Position numbers and translations under genes: made by a program. This document shows positions 51,089 through 60,358 of a stretch of DNA of 64,000 bases, piece by piece. The notes beneath the pieces are model-generated. The model worked only from the letters and a program-made list of their open reading frames with translations. It searched no databases and had not been told where the DNA came from. Within the stretch, counting starts at the first letter, position 1, and each line of letters opens with the position of its first letter. This DNA is from Streptomyces antibioticus (lineage in GTDB: Bacteria; Actinomycetota; Actinomycetes; Streptomycetales; Streptomycetaceae): the NCBI RefSeq assembly GCF_001514065.1, contig NZ_KQ948430.1, positions 305,816 to 369,815 on the forward strand, read 5' to 3'.

Positions 51089-52819
51089 ATGAGCGACCAG
51101 GTACAGCCGGCGCAGGGCCCGGGAACGTCCGGGCCGGGGCCCGACGGAGCGGGATTCACCTATCGAGGGGCCGAGCAGGAACTGATCGTCGTCGCCCGCC
51201 CCGAGGCCCGGCTGCGCGCCGGCGCCGAGGGCGTACGGTCGGCGGCCGGCGCCGATGTCTCGGCCCTCAACATGTTCCTCAGCGACGAACAGCTCGCCCT
51301 GGAACCCCTGTTCGGCAGTGAGGAGAGGCTCCAGCAGTCGGGCACGGCGACCGCCCGGAACGTGCCCGACCTCGCGTTGTTCTACCGGGTCGGCGGCGAC
51401 GGCGGCCGCGCCGAGGAACTGCGCTCGCGGATCGCCGCGCTGCCGGGCATCGACACCGCGTACGTGAAGCCGGGCGCCGTCCCCGCCTCCCTGGGGCAGG
51501 TCGGCGAGGAGAGCGGTCGGCTGAAGGAAGGCACCCCGGTCACCCCGGACTTCAGCAGCCGGCAGGGCTATCTGGGCCCCGCCCCCGAGGGGATCGACGC
51601 CCACTGGGCGTGGCAGCGGCCCGGCGGCACCGGCCAGGGCGTGACCGTGATCGACGTCGAGGGCTCCTGGCAGCTCGGTCACGAGGACCTGGCCGCCAAG
51701 CTGGCCGGCGTCGTGGTCGGCACCCCGCTGACCGACCTGGCCTGGCGCAACCACGGCACCGCGGTGATCGGCGTGATCGGCGGCGACCGCAACGAGCACG
51801 GGGTCACGGGGATCGCGCCGGACGCGGTGACGGCCGCCGCGTCCTTCCAGGGCATCGGCACCGCGGCCGCCATCCACGCGGCGGCGGACCGGCTCGGTCC
51901 CGGCGACATCGTGCTGGTCGAGCTGCACCGCCCGGGCCCGCGGCTGGACTTCGCCGACCGCGACGACCAGAAGGGCTACGTCGCCCTCGAATGGTGGCCG
52001 GACGACTTCGCGGCCGTACGGTACGCCACCGCCAAGGGCGTGCTCGTCGTGGCGGCCGCGGGCAACGGGGCCGAGTCCCTCGACGACGCCGTCTACGAGC
52101 GCCGCCCGGACGCGTTCCCGGAGTGGTGGCGCAACCCCTTCAACCCGTCCAACCAGTCCTCCGGCGCGGTCCTGGTCGGCGCCGGCGCCCCGCCGCCCGG
52201 CACACACGGCCGCGACCACGGCCCGGACCGCTCCAGGCTCGCGTTCTCCAACTACGGTGCCCGCGTGGACGCCCAGGGCTGGGGCCGCGAGGTCACCACC
52301 ACCGGTGGCTTCTGGGACCGGCCCGGCGACCTTCAGGGCGGGCCCGAGGAGATCGCCTGGTACACGGACACGTTCTCCGGGACGTCCTCGGCCTCGCCGA
52401 TGGTGGTCGGCGCCCTGGCCGTGCTCCAGGGCATGCTGAAGACGGCCGGCCAGGCGCCGATGTCCCCGGAGCGTGCGCGCGCGATGCTGCGGGCGACCGG
52501 ATCACCGCAGCAGGACGCGCCGGGCCGGCCCGCGTCCCAGCGGATCGGCAACCGGCCCGACATCAAGGCGGCGGTCACCCATCTGCTGCCGCACGCGGTC
52601 GGCTCGGGCCACGCCGAACGGTACTGGGACGAGCTGCTGCCGTATCCGCGCGAACTCCCGCCGAGGCTCCGGCTGTTCGTGGCCGGCGGCTGGCGGAATC
52701 TCAACCATCCGTCCCCGGAGATCCGCCAGGCGGTGCACTCCGCCTTCGCGGGGGGACGGCCCGACGTCCGCGTGTGGTTCGCGGACGACGAGATCGTCGG
52801 CCTGGTCGTGACGGGCTGA
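51089..52819 (+). CDS. S8 (subtilisin-like) serine peptidase without a signal peptide
   Basis: A 576-residue protease. The catalytic triad is visible: D189 in GVTVIDVEGSW, H222 in WRNHGTAVIGVIGGD and S433 in FSGTSSASPMVVGAL. The oxyanion Asn326 is in AAAGNGAES. The first 150 residues form a domain of unknown type rather than a secretory prepro-region, and no signal peptide or membrane segment is seen, so it may act in the cytoplasm or leave by another route. ATG 51089 has GGGAG 9 nt upstream. A glutamine-rich protein gene follows 40 bp downstream and is probably in the same operon. Confidence 0.92.
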   Translation: MSDQVQPAQGPGTSGPGPDGAGFTYRGAEQELIVVARPEARLRAGAEGVRSAAGADVSALNMFLSDEQLALEPLFGSEERLQQSGTATARNVPDLALFYRVGGDGGRAEELRSRIAALPGIDTAYVKPGAVPASLGQVGEESGRLKEGTPVTPDFSSRQGYLGPAPEGIDAHWAWQRPGGTGQGVTVIDVEGSWQLGHEDLAAKLAGVVVGTPLTDLAWRNHGTAVIGVIGGDRNEHGVTGIAPDAVTAAASFQGIGTAAAIHAAADRLGPGDIVLVELHRPGPRLDFADRDDQKGYVALEWWPDDFAAVRYATAKGVLVVAAAGNGAESLDDAVYERRPDAFPEWWRNPFNPSNQSSGAVLVGAGAPPPGTHGRDHGPDRSRLAFSNYGARVDAQGWGREVTTTGGFWDRPGDLQGGPEEIAWYTDTFSGTSSASPMVVGALAVLQGMLKTAGQAPMSPERARAMLRATGSPQQDAPGRPASQRIGNRPDIKAAVTHLLPHAVGSGHAERYWDELLPYPRELPPRLRLFVAGGWRNLNHPSPEIRQAVHSAFAGGRPDVRVWFADDEIVGLVVTG

Positions 52820-52859
52820 CGTCGGCACATCCCAACCATCAAGGGAAGGTGACACCCGC

Positions 52860-53459
52860 ATGAGCACCACCCCGCAGATGAGCCAACTGGGACAACAGCA
52901 GGGACAGCAAGGGCAGGGGGGACAGCAGTTCCCGAGCACCTCTCCGTATCAGCAGCAACAGCAGCAGCCGTTCGGGCAGCAGGGCTTCGGCCAGCAGCAG
53001 CCGTACGGCACGGGCGGCTTCGGCGGCTCGCTGGAGCAGCTCCAGCAGCTCGGCCAGCAGCAGCCCTACCAGCAGCTGCTCCAGCAGCTCGGCCAGCAGC
53101 CCTTCGCCCAGCAGCAGGGCTTCGGCCAGCAGCAGCAACAACAGCAGGTCGAGCAGCAGGTGCAGCAGCACATCCACCAGATCGCCCAGGCCGCCGTGCA
53201 GTACCTGCAGCAGCAGGTGCAGACGCAGGCGTTCCAGGCCGGCATCGCGAACGGCTACATCGATGTCGTCCAGCCGCTGCCGGGGCAGCCGAGTGTGATC
53301 GGGCTGCTGATCGGCGGTCAGCTGCGGGTCCTGTTCAACCCCAACCCGCAGACCCACGACCAGGTCCAGCAGGCGTTCGCGTTCGGTCACCAGGTGATCG
53401 GCGTCTGGGACTCCCAGACCCCGCAGATCCTGCGCAGCATCCAGGTCCGCAGGATCTGA
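52860..53459 (+). CDS. Glutamine-rich low-complexity protein
   Basis: A 199-residue protein. Residues 1-120 are dominated by Gln with Gly, Phe, Tyr and Pro (for example GQQGFGQQQPYGTGGFG), including runs of six or seven Gln. The composition is like prion-type disordered domains. The C-terminal 75 residues look folded: FQAGIANGYIDVVQPLPGQ, SVIGLLIGGQLRVLFNP, QVIGVWDSQTPQILRSIQV. No family is recognised. ATG 52860 has GGAAGG upstream. It follows the S8 peptidase by 40 bp and ends at a strong terminator. Confidence 0.85.
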   Translation: MSTTPQMSQLGQQQGQQGQGGQQFPSTSPYQQQQQQPFGQQGFGQQQPYGTGGFGGSLEQLQQLGQQQPYQQLLQQLGQQPFAQQQGFGQQQQQQQVEQQVQQHIHQIAQAAVQYLQQQVQTQAFQAGIANGYIDVVQPLPGQPSVIGLLIGGQLRVLFNPNPQTHDQVQQAFAFGHQVIGVWDSQTPQILRSIQVRRI

Positions 53460-53476
53460 CCGGCACCAGGTGACAC

Positions 53477-53510
53477 GAAGGGCGCTTCCCCCGGCGGGGA
53501 AGCGCCCTTC
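53477..53510. terminator. Bidirectional terminator between the Gln-rich gene and mshC
   Basis: GAAGGGCGCTTCCCC (53477-53491) and GGGGAAGCGCCCTTC (53496-53510) are perfect 15-bp arms around CGGC. It lies between the two convergent stop codons. Confidence 0.92.
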
Positions 53511-53524
53511 TCGGTACTACGGCA

Positions 53525-54754
53525 CTACAGCGCGACGCCGAGCAGCGCGTCCACCGCGCGCGAGACGACGCCGGGGGCGCTCTCGTCCGTGCCGCCCGTC
53601 TCCTCCTGGCGGGCCGCCCAGCGGTCGACCGCGGCGAGCGCGGCCGGGGCGTCGAGGTCGTTGGCGAGGGCCTCGCGGATCTCCTCGACGAGCTCCTCGG
53701 CGGCCGGGCCGTCGGGCCGGGAGACGGCGGCACGCCACCGTCCGAGCCGCGCGACCGCGTCCTGAAGCACCTGGTCGGTCCACTCCCAGTCGGCCCGGTA
53801 GTGGTGGGCGAGCAGGGCCAGCCGGATGGCAGCCGGGTCGACGCCCTCGCGGCGCAGCGCCGAGACGAAGACGAGATTGCCCTTGGACTTGGACATCTTC
53901 TCGCCGTGCAGGGCGACCATGCCGGCGTGGACGTACGCCTTGGCCATGGGGAACTCGCCGGTGAGCACCTGGGCGTGGGAGGCGCCCATCTCGTGGTGCG
54001 GGAAGGCGAGGTCGGAGCCGCCGCCCTGGACGTCGAAGGTCATGCCGAGGTGGTCGAGGGCGATGGCGACGCACTCGATGTGCCAGCCGGGGCGCCCGCG
54101 GCCGAGCGAGCCGCCGTCCCAGCTCGGCTCGCCCGGGCGGGCGGCCATCCACAGCATCGGGTCGAGCGGGTTCTTCTTGCCCGCCCGGTCGGGGTCGCCG
54201 CCGCGCTCGGCGGACAGCAGCCGCATGGCGGCGGCGTCGAGGTTCGAGACCTTGCCGAAGTTCGGGTCGGACTCGACGGAGAAGTAGATGTCGCCTTCGA
54301 GCTCGTAGGCGGCGCCCGCGTCCCGGAGCCGCTCGACGAGCGGAACGATTCCGGGTATGGCCTCGACGGCCCCGATGTAGTGCTGCGGCGGGAGCATCCG
54401 CAGGGCGGTCATGTCCTCGCGGAAGAGGGCCGTCTCCTTCTCGGCGAGGGCGACCCAGTCGATGTTGTCCCGCTCGGCGCGCTCCAGGAGCGGGTCGTCG
54501 ACGTCGGTGACGTTCTGGACGTAGTGAACCTGCCGCTTGGTGTCGAGCCACACGCGCTGCACGAGGTCGAACGCGTTGTAAGTCGCCGCGTGCCCCATGT
54601 GGGTGGCGTCGTACGGCGTGATACCGCAGACGTAGATACGGGCGACGGGACCGGGGTCGAGGGAGACCAGACCGCCGGTCGCGGTGTCGTGGATCCTCAG
54701 GTCGCGGCCCTGACCAGGCAGGGCGGGGACCTCGGAAGCGGGCCAGGCATGCAT
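53525..54754 (-). CDS. mshC: Cysteine:GlcN-Ins ligase MshC (mycothiol biosynthesis)
   Basis: A 409-residue relative of cysteinyl-tRNA synthetase that joins cysteine to glucosaminyl-inositol in mycothiol synthesis. [21 protein letters not shown] holds the zinc Cys and HIGH-like motif in its MshC form. [15 protein letters not shown] and [11 protein letters not shown] carry the other zinc ligands, and EKMSKSKGN is the KMSKS loop. The length (about 410, against about 460 for CysS) and the absence of the C-terminal anticodon domain support MshC. It follows the SCO1664-type gene by 113 bp on the same strand. Confidence 0.95.
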   Translation of the reverse strand: MHAWPASEVPALPGQGRDLRIHDTATGGLVSLDPGPVARIYVCGITPYDATHMGHAATYNAFDLVQRVWLDTKRQVHYVQNVTDVDDPLLERAERDNIDWVALAEKETALFREDMTALRMLPPQHYIGAVEAIPGIVPLVERLRDAGAAYELEGDIYFSVESDPNFGKVSNLDAAAMRLLSAERGGDPDRAGKKNPLDPMLWMAARPGEPSWDGGSLGRGRPGWHIECVAIALDHLGMTFDVQGGGSDLAFPHHEMGASHAQVLTGEFPMAKAYVHAGMVALHGEKMSKSKGNLVFVSALRREGVDPAAIRLALLAHHYRADWEWTDQVLQDAVARLGRWRAAVSRPDGPAAEELVEEIREALANDLDAPAALAAVDRWAARQEETGGTDESAPGVVSRAVDALLGVAL

Positions 54755-54867
54755 GTCATGAGCCTAACCGGACGGATGTTCCGTATACGAACCGGACCGG
54801 GCCGGATGGCCGGTAAGGCATTCTTGCGCGCTGTCGTCCGGTGTGCTGTCGCACCGGCGGTGTGCTG

Positions 54868-55683
54868 CTAGACCGGCGGCCAGGGAATGGCCGGCCACTC
54901 ACCGCTCGGCTCCGGGTGCTTGCCGGTGGCGAGCAGTTCGTCGACCCGCGCGCGCGTGGCGTCGAGTTCGGCAGGGGTGATGAGTACGGCCAGACGGGCG
55001 GCCAGGGCTCCTCCGGCGCCGAGCGCCTCCTTGAGGCCCTTGAGGACGTCGACCGCCTCCCCCGTCAGGGGCTCGCCCGCCCAGCCCCACAGCAGGGTGC
55101 GGAGCTTGTTGTCGACGTTGAAGGTGACGCCGTGGTCGATGCCGTACAGGCGGTCGCCGGCGGGCAGCAGATGGCCGCCCTTGCGGTCCGCGTTGTTGAT
55201 CACGGCGTCGAGGACGGCGAGCCGGCGCAGCCGTTCGTCGTCGGCGTGCACCAGCAGCGCGGTCTTGCCCTCGCCGACCTCGGCCAGGCCGATGGCCTTC
55301 CAGCCGGGCTCGGGTTCCTCGGCGTCGACCAGGGCGAGCAACTCGGCGCCGGGCAGGCCCTCGATCCAGAGCTGGACCATGCCCTCGCCGTAGGGGCCGT
55401 CGCGCAGCACGGTGGGCGGGACCAGGCCCCAGCCGGTCGCCTCGGACACCTCGTAGGCGGCGACCTCGCGCTGGGCGAGGGTGCCGTCCGGGAAGTCCCA
55501 CAGGGGGCGCTCGCCGCGGACGGGCTTGTAGACGCAGAAGGCCTCCTGGCCGTCGTGCTCCACGGAACAGTGCAGCACCGCGTTGGAGGCGTCCCGGATC
55601 TGTCCGCGCACCGTCAGCTCACCGCGGGTGAGCAGCTCGGCCGTGGTCACGCCCCGCGGCGGTATCCGTTCTGGCGCGGACAT
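54868..55683 (-). CDS. Conserved actinobacterial protein, SCO1664 family (kinase-like)
   Basis: A 271-residue protein of the family named after S. coelicolor SCO1664, remotely similar to PI3/4-kinase-type folds. Landmarks are AFCVYKPVRGERPLWDFPDGTL (candidate nucleotide Lys), REVAAYEVSEATGWGLVPPT, VLDAVINNADRKGGHLLP (catalytic-loop-like Asp/Asn) and YGIDHGVTFNVDNKLRTLLW (metal Asp). ATG 55683 lies 37 nt inside the previous gene. The three genes from 56992 down to here form a tight operon conserved beside mshC in actinobacteria. Substrate unknown. Confidence 0.85.
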   Translation of the reverse strand: MSAPERIPPRGVTTAELLTRGELTVRGQIRDASNAVLHCSVEHDGQEAFCVYKPVRGERPLWDFPDGTLAQREVAAYEVSEATGWGLVPPTVLRDGPYGEGMVQLWIEGLPGAELLALVDAEEPEPGWKAIGLAEVGEGKTALLVHADDERLRRLAVLDAVINNADRKGGHLLPAGDRLYGIDHGVTFNVDNKLRTLLWGWAGEPLTGEAVDVLKGLKEALGAGGALAARLAVLITPAELDATRARVDELLATGKHPEPSGEWPAIPWPPV

Positions 55684-56237
55684 ACGTGTCCTTCCGGGTC
55701 GAGCGGGAGGCTGCACAGCGGGCACGGCGGCCGCCCGGCGTTGACGACGTCCAGGGCCCGCTTGGCGAAGGCTCTCGCCTGCGCGCCGGTGAGCCGGACC
55801 CGCAGCATCGGGGGGCCGTTCTCCTCGTCCTGGAGGAGCCTTTCCTCGGCCTCGGCGAGGTCCTCCTCGGACTCCGCGTCGAGCTCCACGAGGGCCTGCG
55901 CCTCGACGATCATGCGCTGTTCCTCACCGTCCCAGGCCAGCGCCATGGTGCCGACGCGGAACTCCTCCTCGACGGGGGTGTCCAGCGGGGCGGTGTCGGA
56001 GACCTCGGTGGGTGCCATGGCCGGGACGGAGGCGTTGCCGCCGCTGCGCCGGACCACTTCGTCCAGCAGTTCGTCCATGCGCTCGGCGAGGGCGGCGACC
56101 TGGGTCTTCTCCAGGGCCACGCTGGTCACCCGGGAGCCTGCGATGGCCTGGAGGAAGAACGTACGGCGTCCGGGCAGTCCGACCGTGCCGGCCACGAAGC
56201 GGTCCGGAGGGTCGTAGAGGAACACCTGACGGGACAC
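55647..56237 (-). CDS. Conserved actinobacterial protein, DUF3090 family
   Basis: A 196-residue protein starting with SRQVFLYDPPDRFVAGTVG. Middle landmarks are GRRTFFLQAIAG, VALEKTQVAALAERMDELLDEV and VGTMALAWDGEEQRMIVEAQA. The C-terminus PPCPLCSLPLDPEGHVCPRQNGY resembles a zinc knuckle. Function unknown. GTG 56237 has AGGAG 7 nt upstream. Its end overlaps the SCO1664-family gene by 37 nt. Confidence 0.88.
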   Translation of the reverse strand: MSRQVFLYDPPDRFVAGTVGLPGRRTFFLQAIAGSRVTSVALEKTQVAALAERMDELLDEVVRRSGGNASVPAMAPTEVSDTAPLDTPVEEEFRVGTMALAWDGEEQRMIVEAQALVELDAESEEDLAEAEERLLQDEENGPPMLRVRLTGAQARAFAKRALDVVNAGRPPCPLCSLPLDPEGHVCPRQNGYRRGA

Positions 56238-56305
56238 GTCCTGTCTCCTGGAGTCGTGATGGGTACGGCGCTACTGCGACCGCTTCACCCTACTGCGCCC
56301 GACGA

Positions 56306-56992
56306 TCACGGTGCGCCCGCACCGCCCCCGACCGGGGCGTCGTCCGCGGGCGGTGTCTCGCGCGGGGCCAGCGAGGCGAAGTCACCGGTGTCGCCGAGGC
56401 GTACGAGGAACGGGCGCAGACGGGTGTAACGGATCGCGGTGATGGAACACGGGTCTACAGAGATTCGCTGGAAGAGGTCGAGATGAAGTCCGAGCGCGTC
56501 CGCGACGAGCGACTTGATGATGTCGCCGTGCGAGCACATGAGGTAGACGGCGTCGGCGCCGTGGTCGCGCTCCACGCGCGCGTTCCACTCCCGTACGGCC
56601 TCGGCGGCGCGGGTCTGCATGGCCCGCATCGACTCGCCGCCGGGGAACGCGGCCGCCGACGGATGGGCCTGCACGACCTCCATCAGGGGCTCGTCCATGA
56701 GCTCGGCGAGCTTGCGGCCGGACCAGTCGCCGTAGTGGCACTCGCCGATCCGCTCGTCGGTGTGGACGCTCAGCCCGGGCCGGGCGTCCAGGAGGGGTTG
56801 GAGCGTCTCCTGGCAGCGCTGGAGCGGGCTGCTGACGATCTCGGCGAGGGGCAGCTCGGCGAGCCGCTGGGGCAGCGCGGCGGCCTGGCTCCGGCCGCGC
56901 TCGTCCAGGGCGACACCGGGGGTCCACCCGGCGAGCAGTCCCTCGGTGTTGGCGGTGGATCGTCCGTGCCGGACGAGGATCAGCGTGGGCAT
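56306..56992 (-). CDS. Histidine phosphatase-family protein (phosphoglycerate mutase-like)
   Basis: A 228-residue histidine phosphatase. The RHG motif LILVRHGRSTANTEG holds the phospho-His, and IVSSPLQRCQETLQPL, ERIGECHYGDWSG and YLMCSHGDIIKSL supply the second Arg, Glu and His. Substrate unknown; it belongs to the group that accompanies the DUF3090 and SCO1664 families in actinobacteria. ATG 56992 is chosen because PTLILVRHG is the usual N-terminus; the frame is open to 57136. It is divergent from corA by 62 bp. Confidence 0.9.
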   Translation of the reverse strand: MPTLILVRHGRSTANTEGLLAGWTPGVALDERGRSQAAALPQRLAELPLAEIVSSPLQRCQETLQPLLDARPGLSVHTDERIGECHYGDWSGRKLAELMDEPLMEVVQAHPSAAAFPGGESMRAMQTRAAEAVREWNARVERDHGADAVYLMCSHGDIIKSLVADALGLHLDLFQRISVDPCSITAIRYTRLRPFLVRLGDTGDFASLAPRETPPADDAPVGGGAGAP

Positions 56993-57054
56993 GCGGCCCA
57001 GGGTAGGCGCACACGCGCGTGCACCGGCCGGCGAGTGACGGGAGAATACGCACC

Positions 57055-58053
57055 GTGATCGTGGACTGTGCCGTCTACCGCGACGGACACCGCACCGAGG
57101 GCCCCGACGACCTCTCCGACGCCCTGGCGGAGGCACGGGCCGCGGGCGGGTTCGTCTGGATCGGGCTGCACGAGCCGTCGGAGCGCGAGTTCGACCTCGT
57201 CACCCAGGAGTTCGGGCTGCACCCGCTGGCGGTCGAGGACGCCCTGAAGGCCCATCAGCGGCCCAAGCTGGAGGTCTACGACGACTCGCTGTTCCTCGTC
57301 CTCAAACCGGTCGTGTACGAGCCCGACAGCGACCAGGTCTCCACCGGCGAGGTCATGCTGTTCCTCGGCGACTCCTTCGTGGTGACCGTCCGGCACGGCG
57401 AGGGCGCCCCGCTGAAGGCCGTACGACGGCGTCTGGAGCAGGAGCCGGACATGCTCCACAAGGGGCCCACGGCGGTGCTGTACGCCATCTCGGACGCCGT
57501 CGTCGACCACTACCTGGAGGTGGCAACCGAGCTCCAGACGGACCTGGAGGAGCTGGAGGCGGAGGTGTTCTCGCCGGACGGGGGCGGCGGCTCGCGCACC
57601 ACGGCGTCGCGGATCTACACCTTCAAGCGGCAGATCCTGGAGTTCCGACGGGCCACCGGTCCGCTGGCCCTGCCGCTGAACCGGCTGGCGGGCATCGGCC
57701 AGTCCGGCGGCTCGGTGCCGTTCGTCAGCGAGAAGGCGCGGCCCTTCTTCCGGGACGTCAACGACCACCTCATGCGGGTGAACGAGTCCGTGGAGGGCCT
57801 GGACCGGCTGGTGTCGGACATCCTGTCGGCGCATCTGGCGCAGATGAGCGTCCGGCAGAACGACGACATGCGGAAGATCTCCGCGTGGGCGGCCATGGCC
57901 GCGATCCCCACGATGATCGCGGGGATCTACGGCATGAACTTCGACCACATGCCGGAGCTGCACTGGGTGTGGGCGTATCCGGCGGTGATCGCGCTGATGG
58001 CCCTCCTGGAGGTCCTGCTGTACCGGACGTTCAAGCGCCGGGGCTGGCTCTGA
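57055..58053 (+). CDS. corA: CorA-family magnesium/cobalt transporter
   Basis: A 332-residue CorA protein. The long N-terminal cytoplasmic domain (FVWIGLHEPSEREFDLV, LAVEDALKAHQRPKLEVYDD, LKPVVYEP) leads to two C-terminal membrane helices. The YGMNFDHMPEL loop between them is the selectivity motif. The pentameric channel should take up Mg2+. The GTG at 57055 has GGGAG about 10 nt upstream. It ends 4 bp from the convergent ferritin-like gene. Confidence 0.94.
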   Translation: MIVDCAVYRDGHRTEGPDDLSDALAEARAAGGFVWIGLHEPSEREFDLVTQEFGLHPLAVEDALKAHQRPKLEVYDDSLFLVLKPVVYEPDSDQVSTGEVMLFLGDSFVVTVRHGEGAPLKAVRRRLEQEPDMLHKGPTAVLYAISDAVVDHYLEVATELQTDLEELEAEVFSPDGGGGSRTTASRIYTFKRQILEFRRATGPLALPLNRLAGIGQSGGSVPFVSEKARPFFRDVNDHLMRVNESVEGLDRLVSDILSAHLAQMSVRQNDDMRKISAWAAMAAIPTMIAGIYGMNFDHMPELHWVWAYPAVIALMALLEVLLYRTFKRRGWL

Positions 58054-58057
58054 GCCC

Positions 58058-58846
58058 TTACGCGAACTCGGGGGCGGCGGTGGCCGGGCCGCCGAGCGCG
58101 TCGCGCCGTTCGGGCATCTTCAGGGAGACCATGCGGCGCCAGCCCGCGGCTCGTTCGTAGGCGTACACGGCGTGGATGCCCGCCGCGAGGACCGCCGACT
58201 TGGCCTTGGGCCAGCCCAGGATGCGGCCCATGTGGGCCATGACGGCGAGGCTGACGTCGCGGTAGACGCGGATCTCGGCGTGCGCGCACTCCCGGAGGAT
58301 GCGCTGGATGTCCCGGCCGTGGCCCGCGTGCGCGAAGCGCAGCAACTCCTCGTGGCAGTAGGCGAGGTGGTTGTCCTCGTCGTTGGAGATCATCTTCACC
58401 GCGCGCCCGAGGTCGGGGTGGTCGGCGAAGTGCTTGCGCAGCAGCTCCATCTGCTCGGAGGCGCGCTGCTCGGTGACCCTGCTGTGCGCGAGGTAGGTCA
58501 CGATGTCCTGCACGGTGAGCGGCTGGTCGGCCTTGAGCTTGTCGTGGGCCAGACCGATGCCGTTCTGCTCCAGGAGCATCGTGTAGTCGGTCTCGGGGGG
58601 TACGGGTACGGGGTCGAGGCCGCGCTTCTTCATCAGGGCGTTGAAGATCCGGCCGTGTTTGTCCTCGTCGGCGCCGTGCCGGGTGATCTTGGGGGCGAGT
58701 TCGCGCTCGCTCTCCGGGACCAGGGCGGCGATGCGGGCGTTCTCCCAGCCTCCCTGCGACTCGCCGCTGGCGGCGATGGAACAGAACAGGCGGAAGGAAT
58801 CGTCGTTGTCGAGGATCTCGGTGAACAGACTCTTGGCCGAAAGCAT
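58058..58846 (-). CDS. Ferritin-like di-iron protein
   Basis: A 262-residue, mostly helical protein. Candidate iron ligands are Glu and His in PKITRHGADEDKHGRIF and in ISNDEDNHLAYCHEELL, plus ECAHAEIRVYRDVSLAVM, the ExxH repeats of a four-helix ferritin-like fold. Role unknown; similar proteins are annotated only as ferritin-like. ATG 58846 (MLSAKSLFTEILDNDDSF) has AGGTG about 7 nt upstream; the much longer open frame to 59047 is rejected as low-complexity. Confidence 0.85.
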   Translation of the reverse strand: MLSAKSLFTEILDNDDSFRLFCSIAASGESQGGWENARIAALVPESERELAPKITRHGADEDKHGRIFNALMKKRGLDPVPVPPETDYTMLLEQNGIGLAHDKLKADQPLTVQDIVTYLAHSRVTEQRASEQMELLRKHFADHPDLGRAVKMISNDEDNHLAYCHEELLRFAHAGHGRDIQRILRECAHAEIRVYRDVSLAVMAHMGRILGWPKAKSAVLAAGIHAVYAYERAAGWRRMVSLKMPERRDALGGPATAAPEFA

Positions 58847-59011
58847 CGTGGGCACCTCTCTGCGGGGCTCCGCGGCACTCCGCAAATAACGAGTCAAATG
58901 CGGTGAGAGAGGTGCTGCAACAGCTGTGTCGGACAACTCCGCCAAAAGGAGGACCCACGGGGTCACGTCCGGGGCGTAACCCGGCGGGCACGCGCGCGTT
59001 GTTCTGCGTGA

Positions 59012-59052
59012 CGGCCGTGGCGGGGAAGACCCCCGAGCCCCCACCACGGCCG
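59012..59052 (-). terminator. Hairpin downstream of the F420-type oxidoreductase
   Basis: CGGCCGTGG (59012-59020) pairs with CCACGGCCG (59044-59052), and inside it CGGGG (59021-59025) pairs with CCCCG (59031-59035). It lies 86 bp past the oxidoreductase stop, between it and the ferritin-like gene. Confidence 0.65.
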
Positions 59053-59081
59053 CAGAAACCTCCGGCGGTCCTGAAGCGCGT

Positions 59082-59144
59082 GTTACGGCGTCCGCCGTTA
59101 CGTCGCTCGCCCCGCCGTTACGCCGCCCGGCCCGCTGTTACGCC
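59082..59144. repeat. Short imperfect tandem repeat with GTTACG cores
   Basis: GTTACG occurs at 59082, 59097, 59117 and 59137, so spacings are 15, 20 and 20 bp, with CG-rich filler of similar sequence between. The last copy contains the TAA stop of the oxidoreductase gene on the minus strand. Probably a slippage-derived repeat. Confidence 0.6.
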
Positions 59145-60193
59145 AGTCCGGACAGCTCCAGCGCCTCGGCCCCGGCGCGGAGCGCGGCGATCCGCTCGTC
59201 GAGCGTGAAGCCCGCGGGTGCGAGGCTCAGCGAGGTGACACCGGCCGCCGCGTACTCCTTCATCCGGTCCGCGATGCGGTCCACGGAGCCCAGCAGCGTG
59301 GTCTGGTCGATCAGGTCGTGCGGAATCGCCGCCGCGGCGCCCTGCTTGTCGCCCGCGAGGTACTTCTCCTGGACCTCGGCGGCGGCCGCCTCGAAGCCCA
59401 TGCGCTGGGCGAGCTGGTTGTAGAAGTTCTGCTTGGCGCTGCCCATGCCGCCGACGTACAGGGCGGTGTAGGGGCGGAAGGTGTCGGCGAGTGTGGCCAC
59501 GTCCTTGTCCTCGCCGAGGGCGAGCGGCAGCGTCGGGTGGACGTCGAAGCCGTCGAGGGTCTTGCCGGCCTTCTCCCGTCCGGCTCGCAGGTACTTGATC
59601 GTGGTCTCCTCCAGATGCGCCGCGGAGGGGAAGATCAGCAGCGCGCCGTCGGCGATCTCACCGGTCTGCTCCAGGTTCTTGGGGCCGATCGCGGCGATGT
59701 AGAGCGGGATGTGCTCGCGCTCCGGGTGCACGGTCAGCTTCAGGGGCTTGCCGGGGCCGCCGGGCAGCGGCAGCGTCCAGTGCGCGCCGTCGTAGGACAG
59801 CCGCTCGCGCGTCATGGCCTTGCGCACGATCTCGACGTACTCGCGCGTGCGGGCCAGCGGCTTGTCGAACTTGACGCCGTACCAGCCCTCGGAGACCTGC
59901 GGCCCGGAGACGCCGAGGCCGAGGCGGAAGCGGCCGTGCGAGAGCGAGTCCAGGGTGGCGGCGGTCATCGCCGTCATCGCGGGCTGGCGGGCCGGGATCT
60001 GGAAGATGGCCGAGCCGACGTCGATGCGCTCGGTCTGCGCCGCGACCCAGCTGAGCACGGTGGCCGCGTCGGAGCCGTAGGCCTCGGCGGCCCAGCACAC
60101 GGCGTACCCGAGGCGGTCGGCCTCCTGGGCGACGGCGAGATTGTCCGCGTCCATTCCGGCGCCCCAGTAACCGAGGTTGATGCCGAGCTGCAT
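59138..60193 (-). CDS. LLM-class F420-dependent oxidoreductase
   Basis: A 351-residue luciferase-like (beta/alpha)8 enzyme. The start QLGINLGYWGAGMDADNLAVA, AAEAYGSDAATVLSWVAAQT, VGSAIFQIPARQPAMTAMTA (cis-peptide region near the cofactor) and GRFRLGLGVSGPQVSEGWYG are typical of actinobacterial F420-dependent members. ATG 60193 begins the conserved strand directly. Substrate unknown. It is divergent from the aldo/keto reductase. Confidence 0.92.
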   Translation of the reverse strand: MQLGINLGYWGAGMDADNLAVAQEADRLGYAVCWAAEAYGSDAATVLSWVAAQTERIDVGSAIFQIPARQPAMTAMTAATLDSLSHGRFRLGLGVSGPQVSEGWYGVKFDKPLARTREYVEIVRKAMTRERLSYDGAHWTLPLPGGPGKPLKLTVHPEREHIPLYIAAIGPKNLEQTGEIADGALLIFPSAAHLEETTIKYLRAGREKAGKTLDGFDVHPTLPLALGEDKDVATLADTFRPYTALYVGGMGSAKQNFYNQLAQRMGFEAAAAEVQEKYLAGDKQGAAAAIPHDLIDQTTLLGSVDRIADRMKEYAAAGVTSLSLAPAGFTLDERIAALRAGAEALELSGLA

Positions 60194-60358
60194 GGCCGAT
60201 TCCCCTTACCGATCAGTAACGTCCCTTGTGGGGTGACCATAGCGCGGGGGCGTGGACGGGGGCAGTTCACGGTCGTGTTCTTCCGCCCACAGCAGTGCCG
60301 TGACGATCAGCGGAAACTGGTTGTCCACAGGCCCCCACACCACTGGTTCAGGCCAGTA

